The position numbers and the translations under genes are program-made. This document shows positions 24,001 to 39,000 of a stretch of 64,000 nt of DNA, piece by piece. Every line of letters starts with the position of its first letter. The stretch's first letter is position 1. The stretch comes from JAUWKC01 sp035529895 (lineage in GTDB: Bacteria > Planctomycetota > Phycisphaerae > Sedimentisphaerales > Anaerobacaceae): assembly GCA_035529895.1 (NCBI GenBank), contig DATKVV010000024.1, forward strand, positions 1 through 64,000, written 5' to 3'. Under the pieces are notes generated by a model. It saw nothing but the letters and a program-made list of their open reading frames with translations. It ran no database searches and had not been told where the DNA came from.

Positions 24001-27000
24001 CAAGCTCCCACAATTCCTTCAGACCGACCTTCCGCACCGAGAGGTCGCAGAAAAGGCTGTTGGTGGCCCCATTGTGTCGGTCAACACAGAAACGCCACAT
24101 AAAGTTGTTCTCACTGCCGAAATTGCCAAATATATGATAGGGAGGAGGCTCGTATGCGCGAAGGGGAAAGCCTTCACACCAGAAGCAATCCAGCACCAAA
24201 GGCACGTTATATGGCTTTCGCGTGGGCTGCCGGTTCCAGTAGGGCACCGCATTGTGCGTTCCACCACGGTTGTAGATCCAAGAATTAAGGCCGTAACTGC
24301 CGTGAACAAAATAGTTGTCAGGGCAATAAATGTAGAGCGCCCAGGTTGAAAAAACAGTGTCTTGCCGCGTGCGCTCGCCTTCTGCGACACGGGCGGGACG
24401 CTCGCTGGCCTCCGGGCAGCACAGCAGGCCATAGTTCTTGTAGTATGGGCTCAGAATAAGCCACCACGCGTGATCGCTGTTGTCTGCGCGCGCCTCGTAC
24501 TCAGGGGGGCAGCCCGACCCCTCCGGCCCCAGCAGGTCGACCCATTCATTGCCACTCATGAATTTTTTGTCATTATCATCCAAGAACATCTGCCACACGG
24601 TGGCCCACCTCTTAAGGTTCGAAAGACATACGACCTCTTTGGCGCGCCTGCGTCCGCCGCTGCCAACCGCGCCCAGATTGGCCAGCACGAAAACCAGACA
24701 GCCCAAAACTACCAATGCGTCTCTTTTCATAAAAGTGGCTCTCGAGTTCATAATGTTGTCCCTCAATATCCCATCAGCCATTTCTGCGCCAGCAGCGCAT
24801 AGTCGCTGAAGTTAACGCGGTAGTCCTTGTTTATGTCGCCTGTAAGAAACATTTGCAACCGGTCACAGAATGGATTCCAACAGTACGTGCAGCGGAGCCA
24901 GTCGCCTGTAATCAGTGCAAGGTCCCGGTAGTGCAAAACCGCATCCCCGTCCAGGTCTTCCACTCCATACCAGTAAAGGTTGGGGTCTTGCCCCTGACAC
25001 GCATCGGCGCTAATCGCCCACACCTTGTTACTCTCGTAGCTGATTAGAGTTGTGTTATCTACCGAATCGCTCACTATCACCGTGTTGTCGGCGGATATCA
25101 CAGGAAATCCCGGCCAGTTGTTACTGTCGAACCGGGCCAATCTGTCGCCGTTTGGTTTTACCACGTAAAGGTATCCCTGCTCTGTGGCGGCGTAGATAAG
25201 ACCGTTGCTGCCGACAGTCAAAGTAAAGCCACTCCAGTTTCCCAGCTTGCGTATCCATCTGATACTGCCGTTTGGGTCAACAGCCCGCAGGTACGGGTCG
25301 TCAAAGCTTACATAAATTGTCGCGTCAAGCCCAATTACCGGCTCGGAGAAGCCCGAGCCACTGACATCGTTATAGAGGGCGTCGTTATAGTAGCATTTTT
25401 CCTCAGAGGAGTCCCACCGAACGCCGGAATGATAGTTTGGCTCAAACCAGGTTGAGTACTGACTTGTATCAGAAAGATTTGTTGACCAGATAATGCTGCC
25501 GGCGTTGGGTTCGTCAGGTTTGACGGCGTACAGATTCGCGTCGTACAGTAACGTCTGGTATATAGTGCCGTCCGGCGCGATAACGGGCGAGGCAAAGGGC
25601 CACCCGCCCGATTCGAAATGGCAGACCCATTTTATGTTCCCGTTGTTGGGGTCGAGGGCGTATAGATTGGGATCATATATTCCACCGATGTATACCGTGC
25701 CGTCGGGCCCTACGGAAGGCGAGGCGAAAATCGCGCCGTCGAGCATTCCGAAACCGGCCGTCTCGAAGCTCCACAGCTCGCTGCCGTCCGGACCCAATGC
25801 ATAAAGTTTGCCGTCCTCGGAGCCGACGTACAACTTGCCATCGGCCCCGACCGCCGGCGACGAATAAATCAATCCTTCGGTGCTGTGCGTCCATCGCACA
25901 TTTCCGTCAATATCGACAGCGTAGACCTTCCCATTCTTTCCTCCGACGTATGCTGTCCCGTCAGGCCCTATACTTGCCGCACTCATCAGCGGCGTGCCCG
26001 CGTCATAGCTCCACAGGAGCACGCCGTTGGAATCCAGCTTGTAAAGCTTGCCGTCTTCACAGGGGACATACGTCGTTTCGTTTGGCCCGATAGTGACACT
26101 GGCCGATACCGCCCCGCCCGTCTCGAAAGCCCATTTAACACAGCCTAATTCCGGCCCATAGTTCTCGCTCAGTCCCCTGCGGTCGTAATCGCCACCCAGC
26201 GACTCCCACTTCGAGGTGACCGCCGGTCCTGCAGCGTCCGGGTGAATCGTAAATACACCGCTATCGACACAGACGACAGTTATGTCGATTACACTCGGAG
26301 AAACGCGAACAACGCATTCGTTCGTATCCACCCCCTCCGGCAGGTGCCACATATAACTGCCGGTATTGGGCACATCAGTCGCAATGGGATGCACATTGTT
26401 GCCTTCTGTGATATACATAATGAAAACAGGTTCATCATATGTGTAGCTTTCCCAAGTGATTTGATGCCAGCTACCCCATGTCCAGACCTCGCCGCCTTCC
26501 GGCGTGGTCACTATCAGCATCTTTATCGGGTACTCGTCCGCTCCCATATCCACGGTTTGGCCCATAACGCGGGGTTCGCCGTCGATATCCACGCTGCTGG
26601 GAGCAATCCACGAATACGGGTCTCCGGCATTTATGCAGGGCGAGCCGCCTTCGAGATGCAGGTCGCCGTAGTCGTCGTTGTCGCCCACTCCCCAGCCGTC
26701 CCCGCCGTCGTTGGGGTCGCGGACAAAGATGGGATTGTCGTCGATATTGTTGCTGTCGGCGCCGCCGAACGGAATATTGGCATCATCGGGGTCCTGGTCC
26801 TGTATGCAGCTATATGTCACCTGCGGCCAGTCACCGCTAATCTGGGCTGATTCGCCTGTCCCGCTGCTGTCTGTGTTGCCCCAGAGGATACTGTTGCTTA
26901 CCCCGGTCGTGCACAAGTCGCTGTGTATTCCCCCGCCGGCTGAAGTTGCCGAGTTGCCGCTCACGGTACAGTTGGCTATCTCCAGCCGTGCATCAGTACA

Positions 27001-30000
27001 GTCGATTGCGCCCCCGTCGGAGCTGGCAGAGTTGCCGGAGAATATGCAGTTGCTCAGGCTCGCATCGCCGTGTTTATTGTGCAGTCCGCCGCCCCATGCT
27101 GCTGAGTTGCCGTTGAAAATGCTATTGGCTATTGTCACCCAGACGCTATGGGCCCATATCCCACCTCCCAATTCCATTGCTGAGTTATTGGTAAAGGTGC
27201 AATTAGTTATCTGCACTCTGTCGCTGGAATCACAGGCTAATGCGCCGCCGTAACTGTTTGAGGAGTTGGCGTTGAACATGCAGCCCGCAATCGTCAAGTT
27301 GCTCAACAGCGAGGAAAAACCACCGCCTCGGCTTGCCATGTTGTTAGTGAACCTGCAGTTGGCCAGAGTCGGCCTGCCGCCCTGAGCGTACAGCCCACCG
27401 CCATTGTTGGAGGCGTTGCTGATGATAGCACAATTGGTAATCGTCGGGCTGCTATAGCAGGCGATACCGCCGCCGTAGTCAGCCTGACCGTTGGCAATAG
27501 TAAGCCCGTCCAGAATAGAACTTGCATCTTCTCCGCTGTGGAAGTTAAAGCCCCGCCCGGCCCCGTTGCAGTCGACTATCGTGGCCGCGACGATGTACGG
27601 GTCCTCCGGAACCACGCTTTGCACGGTGATGGCCTGACCCTTGAAATCGATATCCCTGTTGCCCGGGCCCGTGTATCTGCCCGGAAAGACGTAGATGATA
27701 TCCCCGTGGTTGGAATTGTCGATTGCCGCCTGGATGTTGTTGAAGTCGGCAGGCCCGCTGTCGTTGACAATGATTATTTCCGCCGGGCAGGGAATGGTTA
27801 GTAACAACCAAATTAGAATTAGAACCGCCTTTTTCATTTTTTTGCTCCTCATTGCCTTTTTACCGCTTTTGTCCCGCCTCGCAAGAGTCTGACGCTGTTT
27901 GTTAATATACCGGCGAGCACCTCACAACTAACGAAAGATGGTGTTTATCTTTGTTTTTCCGGCCTTTTCGTCTGAGTTTTCGGTCTAACCACTGATAAGA
28001 TGCGCAAAATCGTGTGTCTGTTCCATGAATTTTATTTTTTTTAATCCTTCCCTGATTTCCCTGATATTGTCCTCAGACAGCCGTCAAACAGGTTCTCCAA
28101 TCCATTTGCATCACGACGAACCGCATCACTCAGACCCGGCAGCAACGGCGCAGCGGCTTGGCGGACCATATCTGCGGTAGACCTTTGCCGACTTTAACAT
28201 ACGGACAGCTCTCTTGGGCGTTTTCTGTCCTCCATCGCCCATCCAGCAAGGCAAATGCAGCGTGAATACGGCCCGGATAGTAGTGCCCGGCCTCGACAGG
28301 CCCTTGCTGCTGGCAGAGGGGGCTCCGTTCAAAGGATTGCCGATATTTCAATCCGGGACGCTTTTTTGTTGACAGAAACAGCATTTTTGTGTAGTATGGT
28401 GTTTTGAAAGACGACTATTTACAGTGTCTCATAGGTCCTTACTCTATTGAAAAACTGCGTAACAGGGGCGCAGGGATTGAGGGTGTATGCTGCTAAAAGC
28501 CGCTCATTATCGGTTTTTTCAGCGTGATGGGTTTTTTAGGAGAAATTTCGATGCTTAAGGGAAAGACTTTCGGGGTGATTTTGGCGGTCGGATTTGTTGT
28601 CGGGGGCACAGGTTTCGCCCAGACTCTTGGGGAGAACTGGAATGACTTTTTGCATTACACGCTGATAGGGCGGTTTGATATGGCCGAGGGGTTTGCACAG
28701 GCGATTCTCGCAAGCAGCCCTGACCCGGTGGAACTGCTTGCGTTGAGCGACGAAAACCCGAGAGGATACGGGCTGCTGCTGAAGGCCACAGAGAACAAGC
28801 ATCAGCCCAGATTGGCCGAGCTTAGCGCAAAACTGCTGGAAGTAATTGAGGAAGGCAGGTTTATCCGCCGCAGCGATCCCAAAGTCATCGTCGAGGAGAT
28901 AAAGCGGCTCACCGGTACCGAGCGGGGCAAGCGAACCGGTATTAAACGGCTAAAGAATGCCGGTGAATATGCAATACCTTTCATGCTCGATGCAATCGCC
29001 GACCCTGAGCGCAAGCGAGAGTGGCCCAACGTGATAGAGGCGATGCCGCAAATCGGCAGACCGGCCATAAGGCCGCTTGTCGCCGCGTTGCAGACCGACA
29101 ATACCGAGGTAAAGGCCGAGATTATAAAGGCGCTGGGCGAAATTCGTTATCCTCAGTCGCTCGCTTACCTGAAGTACGTTATTGAAAAGGACGATTCGGC
29201 GCAGCTTCGTGAATTGGCGCAGCGAAGCATAAGCCAGATTGACCCTGCTGCGTTGAGAACCTCTGCTGCCGAGCTGTTCTACCGGCTTGGCGAGGACTAT
29301 TATTACCACGCCGAATCTCTTGCTGCTGCCGAAGATGCCGAATTTGCCAACGTGTGGTTCTGGGATTCCGGGGCTCGCAGGCCTGTTGCTGAGAGGGTTG
29401 ACAAAAGCTACTTCAATGAGCTGATGGCGATGCGCGTGTGCGAATGGGCTCTCAAGGCCGACCCCGCCTTCGGCCAGGCAATCGGGCTTTGGCTGGCCGC
29501 TTATTTCAAGGCCGAGTCGAGCAACGTCAAGATGCCCAACTATTTCGGCCAGGCCCACGCCGATGCGTTTGTATATGCCACTACCGCCGGGCCGGAGTAT
29601 TTGCATCAGGCGCTTGCCCGGGCCGTGAAAGACAAAAACGCCTACGTTGCTCTCGGCGTTATCGAGGCATTGGCTATCAATGCGGGGGAGAGGTCGCTGC
29701 TTTATCGACTTGGCACGACTCAGCCGCTCGTTGAGGCCCTCTCGTTCGATGACAGGGCGGTAAGATACAGCGCCGCGATTGCAATGGGCGCCGCCGGGCC
29801 CAAAGAGACATTCGCCGAGAGTAAGCTGGTCGTGCAGAATCTGGCTGAGGCTCTTGGCCAAACGTCTGGAGGCGCAAGCCAAACGAGCGACCCGTGGAAC
29901 GAACAGTTGGCCGACAGCTATGCCGTTCGCGCCGCTCAGGTCATGCTCAAATTAGCTCAAACGCGCAACCCTGTTGTTGACATTTCCGCCGCTCAAAGCA

Positions 30001-33000
30001 CTCTGATAAGCGCGACAAAGGACAAGCGAGTGGAAATTCAGATTCTTGCCGGTCAGATTCTGGCCTATATCAACAGCGCCACCGCCCAGCGTTCTATAGC
30101 CGCCATGGCTCTTGCTGAGGCCAACACGATGGATGTCCGAATAAAAGCATTTGAGTCACTGGCGGTTTCGGCCAAAGTTAACGCCAATCTGCTCGATGGC
30201 GACAGGGTAGACGCTATTTATTCTTTGGTAGGTTCGCTGGAAGCCGACCCTCAATTGCGCAGCGCTGCGGCGGCGGCTTATGGCGCGCTTAATCTGCCCA
30301 GCCAGAAAGTAAAGGACCTAATCCTTGACCAGGCGCGCAGCTAAACCGCGGGCGTGTTCTTGACGTCGGTAAGCCACGGGACGTGTCCCGGTTTTGCGAG
30401 CCTGCTTTGCACATCTTCAGTTTTGGCGTCAGAAGGTTTGTTCGGCTCCGACTTATTGTCGGTTTTGTCCTGCGGCCTCTTTTCAGAACTCTCCATCAGC
30501 CCACTAATATATTCGGCACAGGTTGTCTTGCTGTCTTGTGAGGCTGCTGCCTTATGCACCAGGTTGCACCACCACGTTATGTAGGATATTGTGGTTTGTT
30601 GGGACTGACCGCCAAAACCAATTCCTTTCAGGATGCCGTACCGCGAAATTGGCGTCATACTGATTAGCAGGATTACGAGGCTCCAAACGAGAAAACCCGC
30701 CAAAAAGCCGAGAAAAGCGGTGCCGAGACTGTTAAATATTCTTGGAAATGACACGGTGAATTGACCGGTGAAAAAGGTATAGGAGACGACGTGCAGAATC
30801 AAAAAGACCACTATTGCGGTGCTTATAATGGCCAGCATGCTGGAGTACACCATATCAGCGGCTCCCGGGATGATACTAATGATTATCGGCCCGAGAAAGA
30901 CTCCGAGGTACACGGACATTACAATGTTGAACAACATCGCCCAGGCCTCATAGAAGCCTATTTTGACCGCGACCCACGCGAAAAGGCCGCCGATTAATAT
31001 GCCCACCCAGAATATCATAAAATCTTCATCCCAATACCCTTTTTAGCTCTTCCATGCTCGTTTCCCCCGACACTACCAGTCTCAATCCTTGTTTATAAAG
31101 GTTGGATTTGCCTTTTTTCTCTCCTTCTCCCCTCAACGAGGTGATGAACATTTGACCATCTGCGATATGCTGTCTTGATTTTTCGTCCATTACCAGGACA
31201 TCGAATATCGCTATCCTTCCCCGGTATCCTGTTCCTGCGCACTGGTCGCATCCCTGGGCCCGAAAAATGTTCTTATAGTATACCCCTCTTTTCTGGAAAT
31301 CGTGTATCTCTGCGGGACTTAGTTCGGCGGGCACCTTGCAATCGTCGCAGAGACACCGGAGCAATCGCTGCGCCGCGATGACGCTCAATCCCGATGCGAG
31401 CAGCAGGGGGCTTACGCCTAAATCCAGCAGACGTATGAGCGCCGACGCATTAGTCTCGCAATGTATCGTCGCCAGCACAAGATGTCCCGTCTGCGACGCG
31501 CGCAGGGCAATCCCCGCCGTTTCCTCATCACGTATTTCACCTACAGAAATCACGTCGGGGTCCTGTCTTAAAATACTGCGCAGACTGTTTGCAAAGGTTA
31601 TGTCTGCTTTCGGGTTAACCTCGATCTGGCTGCAATTCGGCAGCACGCATTCGATAGGGTCTTCGACGGTGATAACATTGCGGGTAAAAAAATCTATCTC
31701 GTTTAGCATGGCGTACAGTGTTGTGGTTTTGCCGCTGCCGGTGGGGCCGGCCAGAAGCACCATACCCGACGGTTTGCGGATTGCGCTTTCGAAAAACGCC
31801 CGCTGCTTTTGTGTCAACCCGATGTTGCTCAGGGTATATGTACCAGCGACCTGGTTGAGTACACGCACGGACAACTTTTCGCCCTGCAGGGCGCCCACGC
31901 TTGCGACACGGAACGAAGCGGTTGTTTTGGCCGTTTTGGCTGTAAAAGAGCCGTCTTGCGGCCTTCGCTTTTCCGAAATATCCATACTGGAAACGGCCTT
32001 GATGCTGTTTATGACCGCGTGGCATACACTGGCCTTGATGCTATATTCTGTTCTCAGGACTCCGTCCACTCGATATCTGACGGCGTAGTTTGAATCATCC
32101 TTGGGGTCGATAAGGATGTCACTGGCGCGCTCCTCAAGGGCGCCCAGAATAATTTGCTCGGTCAGTTTCAGGACACTGCCGACTTGGCGTTTGCTCTTAC
32201 CGTCGCCGTATAGCTCGTGGAGGGGCCGGCCCGATGCGTCGAGCAGCTTTATCTTTGACTCATACGCCAGACCTGGAACGCGTATGTTTGCGACGGCATG
32301 TCGGAGGTGTTCTACCATTATAGCAAAAACACCGCGCTTGCTTTCAGAAGATTTCCTTGCAGCATCCAGTACTAACAGCAAAAACAGAAGTATCGGTCCG
32401 GTAAAGAGTGTTACTATATTGGCTATTGATTTGCGGTTCTTGGGCACCAAAGGGCTGAACTCAACACGCTGAACAAAATACAGGCAAAGGTACACCCATC
32501 CTATAACAAGGGCAACTTTGATTGGGTTAAGAGGCAGCGCCAGCGCGATTGAACGCTCGCTTACAGGCCACTGTTTGCCAAAATACTCTGTGAAGGCCAG
32601 TACTTGCATCCAGTTCCTCTCACTGAAAGTACCGCAAAATATGCATACGCATACGCGGGTTAGCGTACTTTCCCGCTGCTCACAAGGCAAAAAGTCCCTT
32701 TAAACGGTTCAATAACGGGACGCAGCAGATTATGCAGGACCGCCTTCTTCCAATGAATCCAAGTCCAGGTCTGCGAATGAGTCGAAGTCATCATCGGTCG
32801 AATCTTTTTTTGAGGCGTTTTTCGGCGTTGATTCACCTGCCGCTGCGTCTGGTATTTTGATGTTTTGGGGCCGGCCGTCAATCTGGAATACGAACGTTAA
32901 CGGCCCCACCTTGATACTGTCTCCCGCTCGAACCACCTGTTCGTTATCAATTCGTTTGCCGTTAAGGTAAGTGCCGTTGCGCGACCCTAAATCCCGAATT

Positions 33001-36000
33001 TTCAGTGCACCCTCGTCGCAGTTGAGCTGGCAGTGCCTTCGAGAAACGGGTTTGAGCGGGATGTGCAAATCGCAGTCGGAGCGTCGTCCGATTACCGTAG
33101 GGCTGCTTGGCAAAGGGAAAACCTTTTGTGACCCGTTCTTCTTCAGCAGGACCAAATTCACGTCCATACTTTTCTCTTCGTAAGTTTAAGTCCTCTCCGA
33201 GCCGTTCTTACTATACGAACGGACGCCCTATTTCGCAACAAATAAAATCAAGCCTCTGCTATTGACAGAATGGCGGAAATCACATAACTTCATTATATCG
33301 CAGAAATTATGAAAGTCAAGGCTATTTGCCCCGCGTACTGCAAATTGTCGGTTCGTAACGGAGGGGTGGTGAAGGGGCTGACTTGACAATTTCTGCCGAG
33401 AGGCTATATTCGTCGGGGCCGTTGAAAGACAAAAGCACTGGCAATATTGAAAAAGGGACTGGTATATCGGATAAATAAATGGCGCGAGTGAAACTGCCTG
33501 ACGGCAGCATATTGGAGATTGCTGACGGAAGAACTGCGGAGCAGGTCGCAGAGCAAATCGGGCCGGGCCTGGCTAGGGCGGCCGTGGCGGCAAAACTAAA
33601 CGGCAGGCTGGTTGATTTATCCACACCTGTCAGTGGCGAAGCCGACATTCAAATTATCACCTCCAAAGACCCCGAAGGACTTGAAATAATGCGGCATAGC
33701 TGCGCCCACGTAATGGCAGAGGCGATATGCAGCATCTGGCCCGAAACAAAGCTCGTATACGGGCCGGCGGTTGAGGACGGATATTACTACGATATTGACC
33801 TTGACGAACCCATCCGCCCCGATTATTTCGCGCAGATAGAAGAAAGAATGTCGGAGACCGTGAGGGCGGACCGGCCTTTTATGCGAAAAGAAATGACGCG
33901 CAGGGACGCGCTGGCAAAACTGGCCGGCGACAAATACAAGACCGACAATATAAACCGTGCGGATGGCGATACGATTAGCTTCTATTCCCACGGGACGGCT
34001 TTCGAGGATTTGTGTCGAGGCCCGCATGTGCCCACGACAGGTAAGATTGGAAGCTTTAAGATTATGTCGGTGGCCGGCGCCTATTGGCACGGCGACCCGA
34101 CTCAGAAGATGCTCCAGCGCGTTTACGGCACGGCCTGGCCCACAAAAAAGGAGCTTGACGACTACCTCCATCGATTGGATGAGGCAAAAAGACGCGACCA
34201 TCGGCTGCTGGGGCGGCAGTTGGATTTGTTCAGTTTCAATGAGGCGGGCCCCGGCTTTGCATTTATGCACGCGAAGGGAATGATTGTCTGGAATGCCGTA
34301 CTGCAATTTCTGCGCACTCTGAATGATAAGTATGGCTATCAGCAGATTCAGACTCCTATCATCCTTAACGAAGAGCTGTGGCACAAGAGCGGTCACTGGG
34401 ACAATTACAAAGAGAATATGTACTTTACGAGTTTCGATGAGACCGGCTACGCAATAAAACCGATGAACTGCCCCGGGGGGTGTCTGGTGTATAAGACCCG
34501 ACAGCACTCATATCGCGAGTTCCCGATGCGCTTCGCGGAGTTCGGCCTCGTCCACCGCCACGAAGCGAGCGGCGTCATGCACGGCCTTTTCCGGGTGAGG
34601 CAGTTCACACAGGACGATGCCCATATCTACTGCACCCCCGACCAGATAGAATCCGAAATTATCGGCGTAATAAATCTTGTATTCGAGGTATATCAGGCAT
34701 TCGGATTCGAGGATTTTCACATTGAGCTTTCGACAAAACCTCAGAAGCACATAGGGTCCGACGAAATCTGGGACGTCTCGACGGATTCCCTCAAGAACGC
34801 CCTGAAACATAAAGACATTCAATATCAAATCAACGAGGGCGACGGTGCGTTTTACGGACCCAAAATAGATTTTCATATAAGGGACTGCCTCAAGAGGTCC
34901 TGGCAGCTCGGGACAATTCAACTGGATTTTTCAATGCCGCAGCGATTCGAACTGGTTTACACCGACAAGGACAATACCGAGAAGACCCCCGTCATGATTC
35001 ACCGGGCCGTCCTCGGTTCGTTTGAGCGCTTCATCGGCATACTGATAGAACATTACGGCGCGAATTTCCCGCTCTGGCTTTCGCCGGTGCAGGCCCGGGT
35101 GCTGCCCATAAGTGAAAAGACGAACGATTATGCCCTTGCGGTTCACAACAGGCTGAAAGAGGCTGGTCTGCGCTGCGACCTGGACCTTTCCGACGAGAAA
35201 ATAAACGCCAAAATCGCCAAGGCGCACGGCGAAAAGCTGCCATATATGCTTGTGGTCGGCCCCAGGGAGGCCCTGGCAAATACCGTTAACGTCAGAATCA
35301 GGGGCGAAAAGGATAACAAAACCCTGGACGTTGACAGATTTGTCGCAATTGCAAAAAGCAAAATTGCCGATAGAAAAGTAGATTTGGCGCTGGAAGCTGA
35401 TAATTGATTATTGTAAATTGTATTTGACGGTAAACAAAAAGGTAACCAGTTACCAAAAAAGCGGTTACCAATATTCTGTCCTTTTAAGAAAGGCAAGGTG
35501 GTGTCCAATCAGTACGCGGGGTTTAAGGATAAATGAGAAAATCCGCGCCGACAAAGTTCGGCTGATCGATGAATCAAACAATCAAATAGGGGTTGTCGAA
35601 AGACATGAGGCAATTGCCAAAGCCCGTGACGTCGGCATGGACCTGGTCGAGGTCGCTCCGACAAGCGACCCGCCGGTTTGCAGGATAATGGACTACGGCA
35701 AGTGGCTCTACCAGCAAAAGCGCAAAATTCGCGATGCGCATAAGAAACACCAATACCACACAATGACTCTGAAGGAAATCCGGCTGCGCCCGGAGACGGA
35801 CCGCCACGACCTTGAGGTCAAGCTGAATCACGCCCGCGAGTTTCTCCAGAGAGGTCACAAGGTGCAGTTCACGGTATTCTTCCGGGGCCGGCAGATGCTG
35901 CACAGCGAGCAGGGATATGCCATGCTCAATCGGATTACCGAGGCGTTGCAGGATTTGTCGAAGGTCGAGCAGCCGGGCATGATGGCCGGCAGGCGCCTCA

Positions 36001-39000
36001 GAATCTTACTCGTACCGAATAAATAGCCGCCGAGAGTGATTGCACTTCTGAACTGTGGACTGCCGACGTTCTGGGGCGTGCAGGCGGGGGAGTGATTTGT
36101 CTCGGTGCCCCGCAGCTCTTCGGCGGTCTCTGCCTTTTCTTCTGACCGCTACCCTTCAACCGTCTGCGCCTTGTCTTGCTTCTATGGCTATTTCCCCCAG
36201 AGCCAGTATTCCACCAGCAACCCGAGGTCATCGGTATCAACGATGCCATTCCCGCCGGGCGGGACGATGTCCGCGGACGGTACGCCCGGCGGTTGCAGCC
36301 ATTGAAGAGCAAGAATCGCATAATCACCGATGTCAACATCTCCGTCGCCGTCGATGTCCGCAGGATTTGGCATTGGGTAGTGATAGCCCATATCCACTAT
36401 TCCCTGGTCAACTGCCTGGTCCGTGCGTGTTGTACAACTATCCAGCCCCAGATTCACAGCCGTATCACTGCCGGCATCCACGCACGGGCTGTCAACCGCC
36501 TGCCCCGCGGCGACCTGGCTCAGGTAATAATCACCCAGAGGCCCCGTGACGAAGCACGGGTCCGCCTCCATATTAGCCCCACCAGAGTAGCCGCCCCACA
36601 CGTCACTGTATGAAACGACGCAGTCGCCAGTGATTTCCGCCCCGCTTGGCGCGCTATTAGCCCAGAAGATGCAGTTGCTCACACTCGGCGCAACCCCGTA
36701 GTAATTATCAATTCCGCCGCCCCAACCAACTGCCGAATTACCACTGAAAGTACAGCCGGTTATCGTTAGAGATGAATCCGCATTGTCGATGCCCCCGCCC
36801 CACCAGGCGCTGTTGCCCACAAAGATACAATTTCTCACAGTAACCGAGGAACTGTAATTGTCCATGCCTCCGCCCCACGAGTCAGTGCTGTTACTCGTGA
36901 AGATGCAATTGGTCACCGTCGGTGAAGCGCTAAAGTTCTCCATTCCGCCGCCGGCTGTCACAGCATGGTTCTCGGTCAAGAGGCAGTTGGTTATTGTCGG
37001 GCTGCCGCCGTCGCAATAGATACCCCCGCCGAGCTCGGCATTGCCGTTGGTGATTGTCAGACCCGCCACTACCGAGGCGGCTGTCTCGCCGCTGTGGAAG
37101 TAGAACGCCCGTCCGCTACTCTGGCAGTCTACGACTGTGGCCGCCACCACGGCCGGGTCATCAGGGTTTTGGCTGGTCACCGCAATTGCCTTGCCGCCGA
37201 AGTCGAGGTCCCGATTGCCCTCTCCACGGTACGCCCCTTCGGCTAGGACTACCCAATCTCCATTAGTGGCGGCATTGATCCCAGCCTGAATGGTGGGGTA
37301 ATCCTCGGTGGGAACGGATATTACGTTGCCTATGAACAAGGTAACCTGGACCGTTCTTGGACTGTTAGGTGCACCGGCCGCCGAAATCGTCAGCATGCAG
37401 CTATACTGACCTAATGGTAAACGGGCAATATCCACCGATAGAACAACGTGGTCAAACTCACCGGTGGATTCGCCGCTAAGAGGGGCCACGTCCAACCAGG
37501 GACAGTCTTCGGAAACCTGCCAATTGAGTATGCCCGCGCCGGTGTTGCGAATGGATAGAATCTGATCATGGGGATTGGCTCGACCGTATATTGCACTGAA
37601 CCAAAACTCTTCCTGAGCAAGCTCGATTAGCGGCAAAGTCAACAAGTATTCGTAGGCTCCCATATCGGCAACGTTGTTTCCATCGGCGTCACCGTCCAGC
37701 GGCCGGTGCGTGCCCTCGATATCGGTCGCGGGCAACCCGCCCGCAGGTGCGTTTGTGCCTGTATCAACGCATGGTGAGCCAAAAGTCAAATGATAGTCAT
37801 TGGCGGATATAAACAATGGGTCTGCATCGATATTGCCCTCGCCGCTAAAACCTCCATGAATATTGGTATATGTTACGTCAAAGCTGTTACCATTGAGCTG
37901 GTTGGGCCAGTTATCCCGGACAATGCAGTTGGTCACTCTGGTGACTCGCCAAAGGCTCCTTATTGCTCCGCCGGTGGATTCTGCCCAATTACCAACGATG
38001 GTGCAGTTGATGAAGGTCGCTGAGTGAGGACGGCCTGCGCTTGCGCTGTATTCTATCCCGCCGCCGGATGCGCCACCCATGCCTGGGTCATAGGCAGTGT
38101 TATTTATAATCAGGCAATTTGCTATCAGAGGTGACCCATCTGTACAATATATACCTCCACCGTAGCCGTAGGAGCGATTATTGCTGATAATACAGTTGCT
38201 CATGTCGATCCCCTCGCACTGGATCGCACCGCCCCAGGTAGCAACATTGCCGGTAAAGGTGCAGTTTGTTATTGTGGGAGTACCGTGGATTCCACCGCCG
38301 TATTCGGCGTCGTTATCTTCGATAGTGCAGTTGCTGACTATTGGGCTGCAGGCATTGCACCGGATAGCACCGCCGCGGCCGCACATGCCCCAGCGCTTGT
38401 CGGCCTTGTTGTTTCTGAGGATGCAATTGCTGATCGTGGGATTCGAATCTCGACAGTAAATTGCGCCGCCTGAGGGATAACCGTCGGTCGTCGGTGCGAA
38501 GCCATTAGTGATCGTAAAGCCGTATAGTATCGAGTTCGGGTCCTCACCGCTGTGGAAATAAAAGCCCCGATGCGGTCCGGCCAGTGAGCCCTGGCAATTG
38601 ATAATACAGTTGGTCGGCCCATTTTCACTTCTCACGGTGATGGTCTTGCCGTTGAAGTCAATGTCCCGATTTCCGGCTCCGGTGTAGGTGCCGTCGGCAA
38701 CAAAGACCGTCTGCCCGTCAAACGCAGCATCGATTGCTTGCTGGATCGTGGGAAAGTCAGCGGGTACCCATAGACCAGAAGGTGCCTCGGCAGTAGTGAA
38801 CTGATAGCACAATCCGCCGTTGTCATCTGAGGTCTCGTTCCCGACCACATCCCAAGCTATGGTCTGGAAATAATAGGTTGTTTGGGGTGATAGCCCAACG
38901 AGGCAGAAGGAGTGAGCCGTTGCGAACGTTGAAGTATTTACGGTTGTATTCGGCCCCCCGCAAACCAAGCCATAGATAAGGCTTGAAGTAGCAGGCTCAT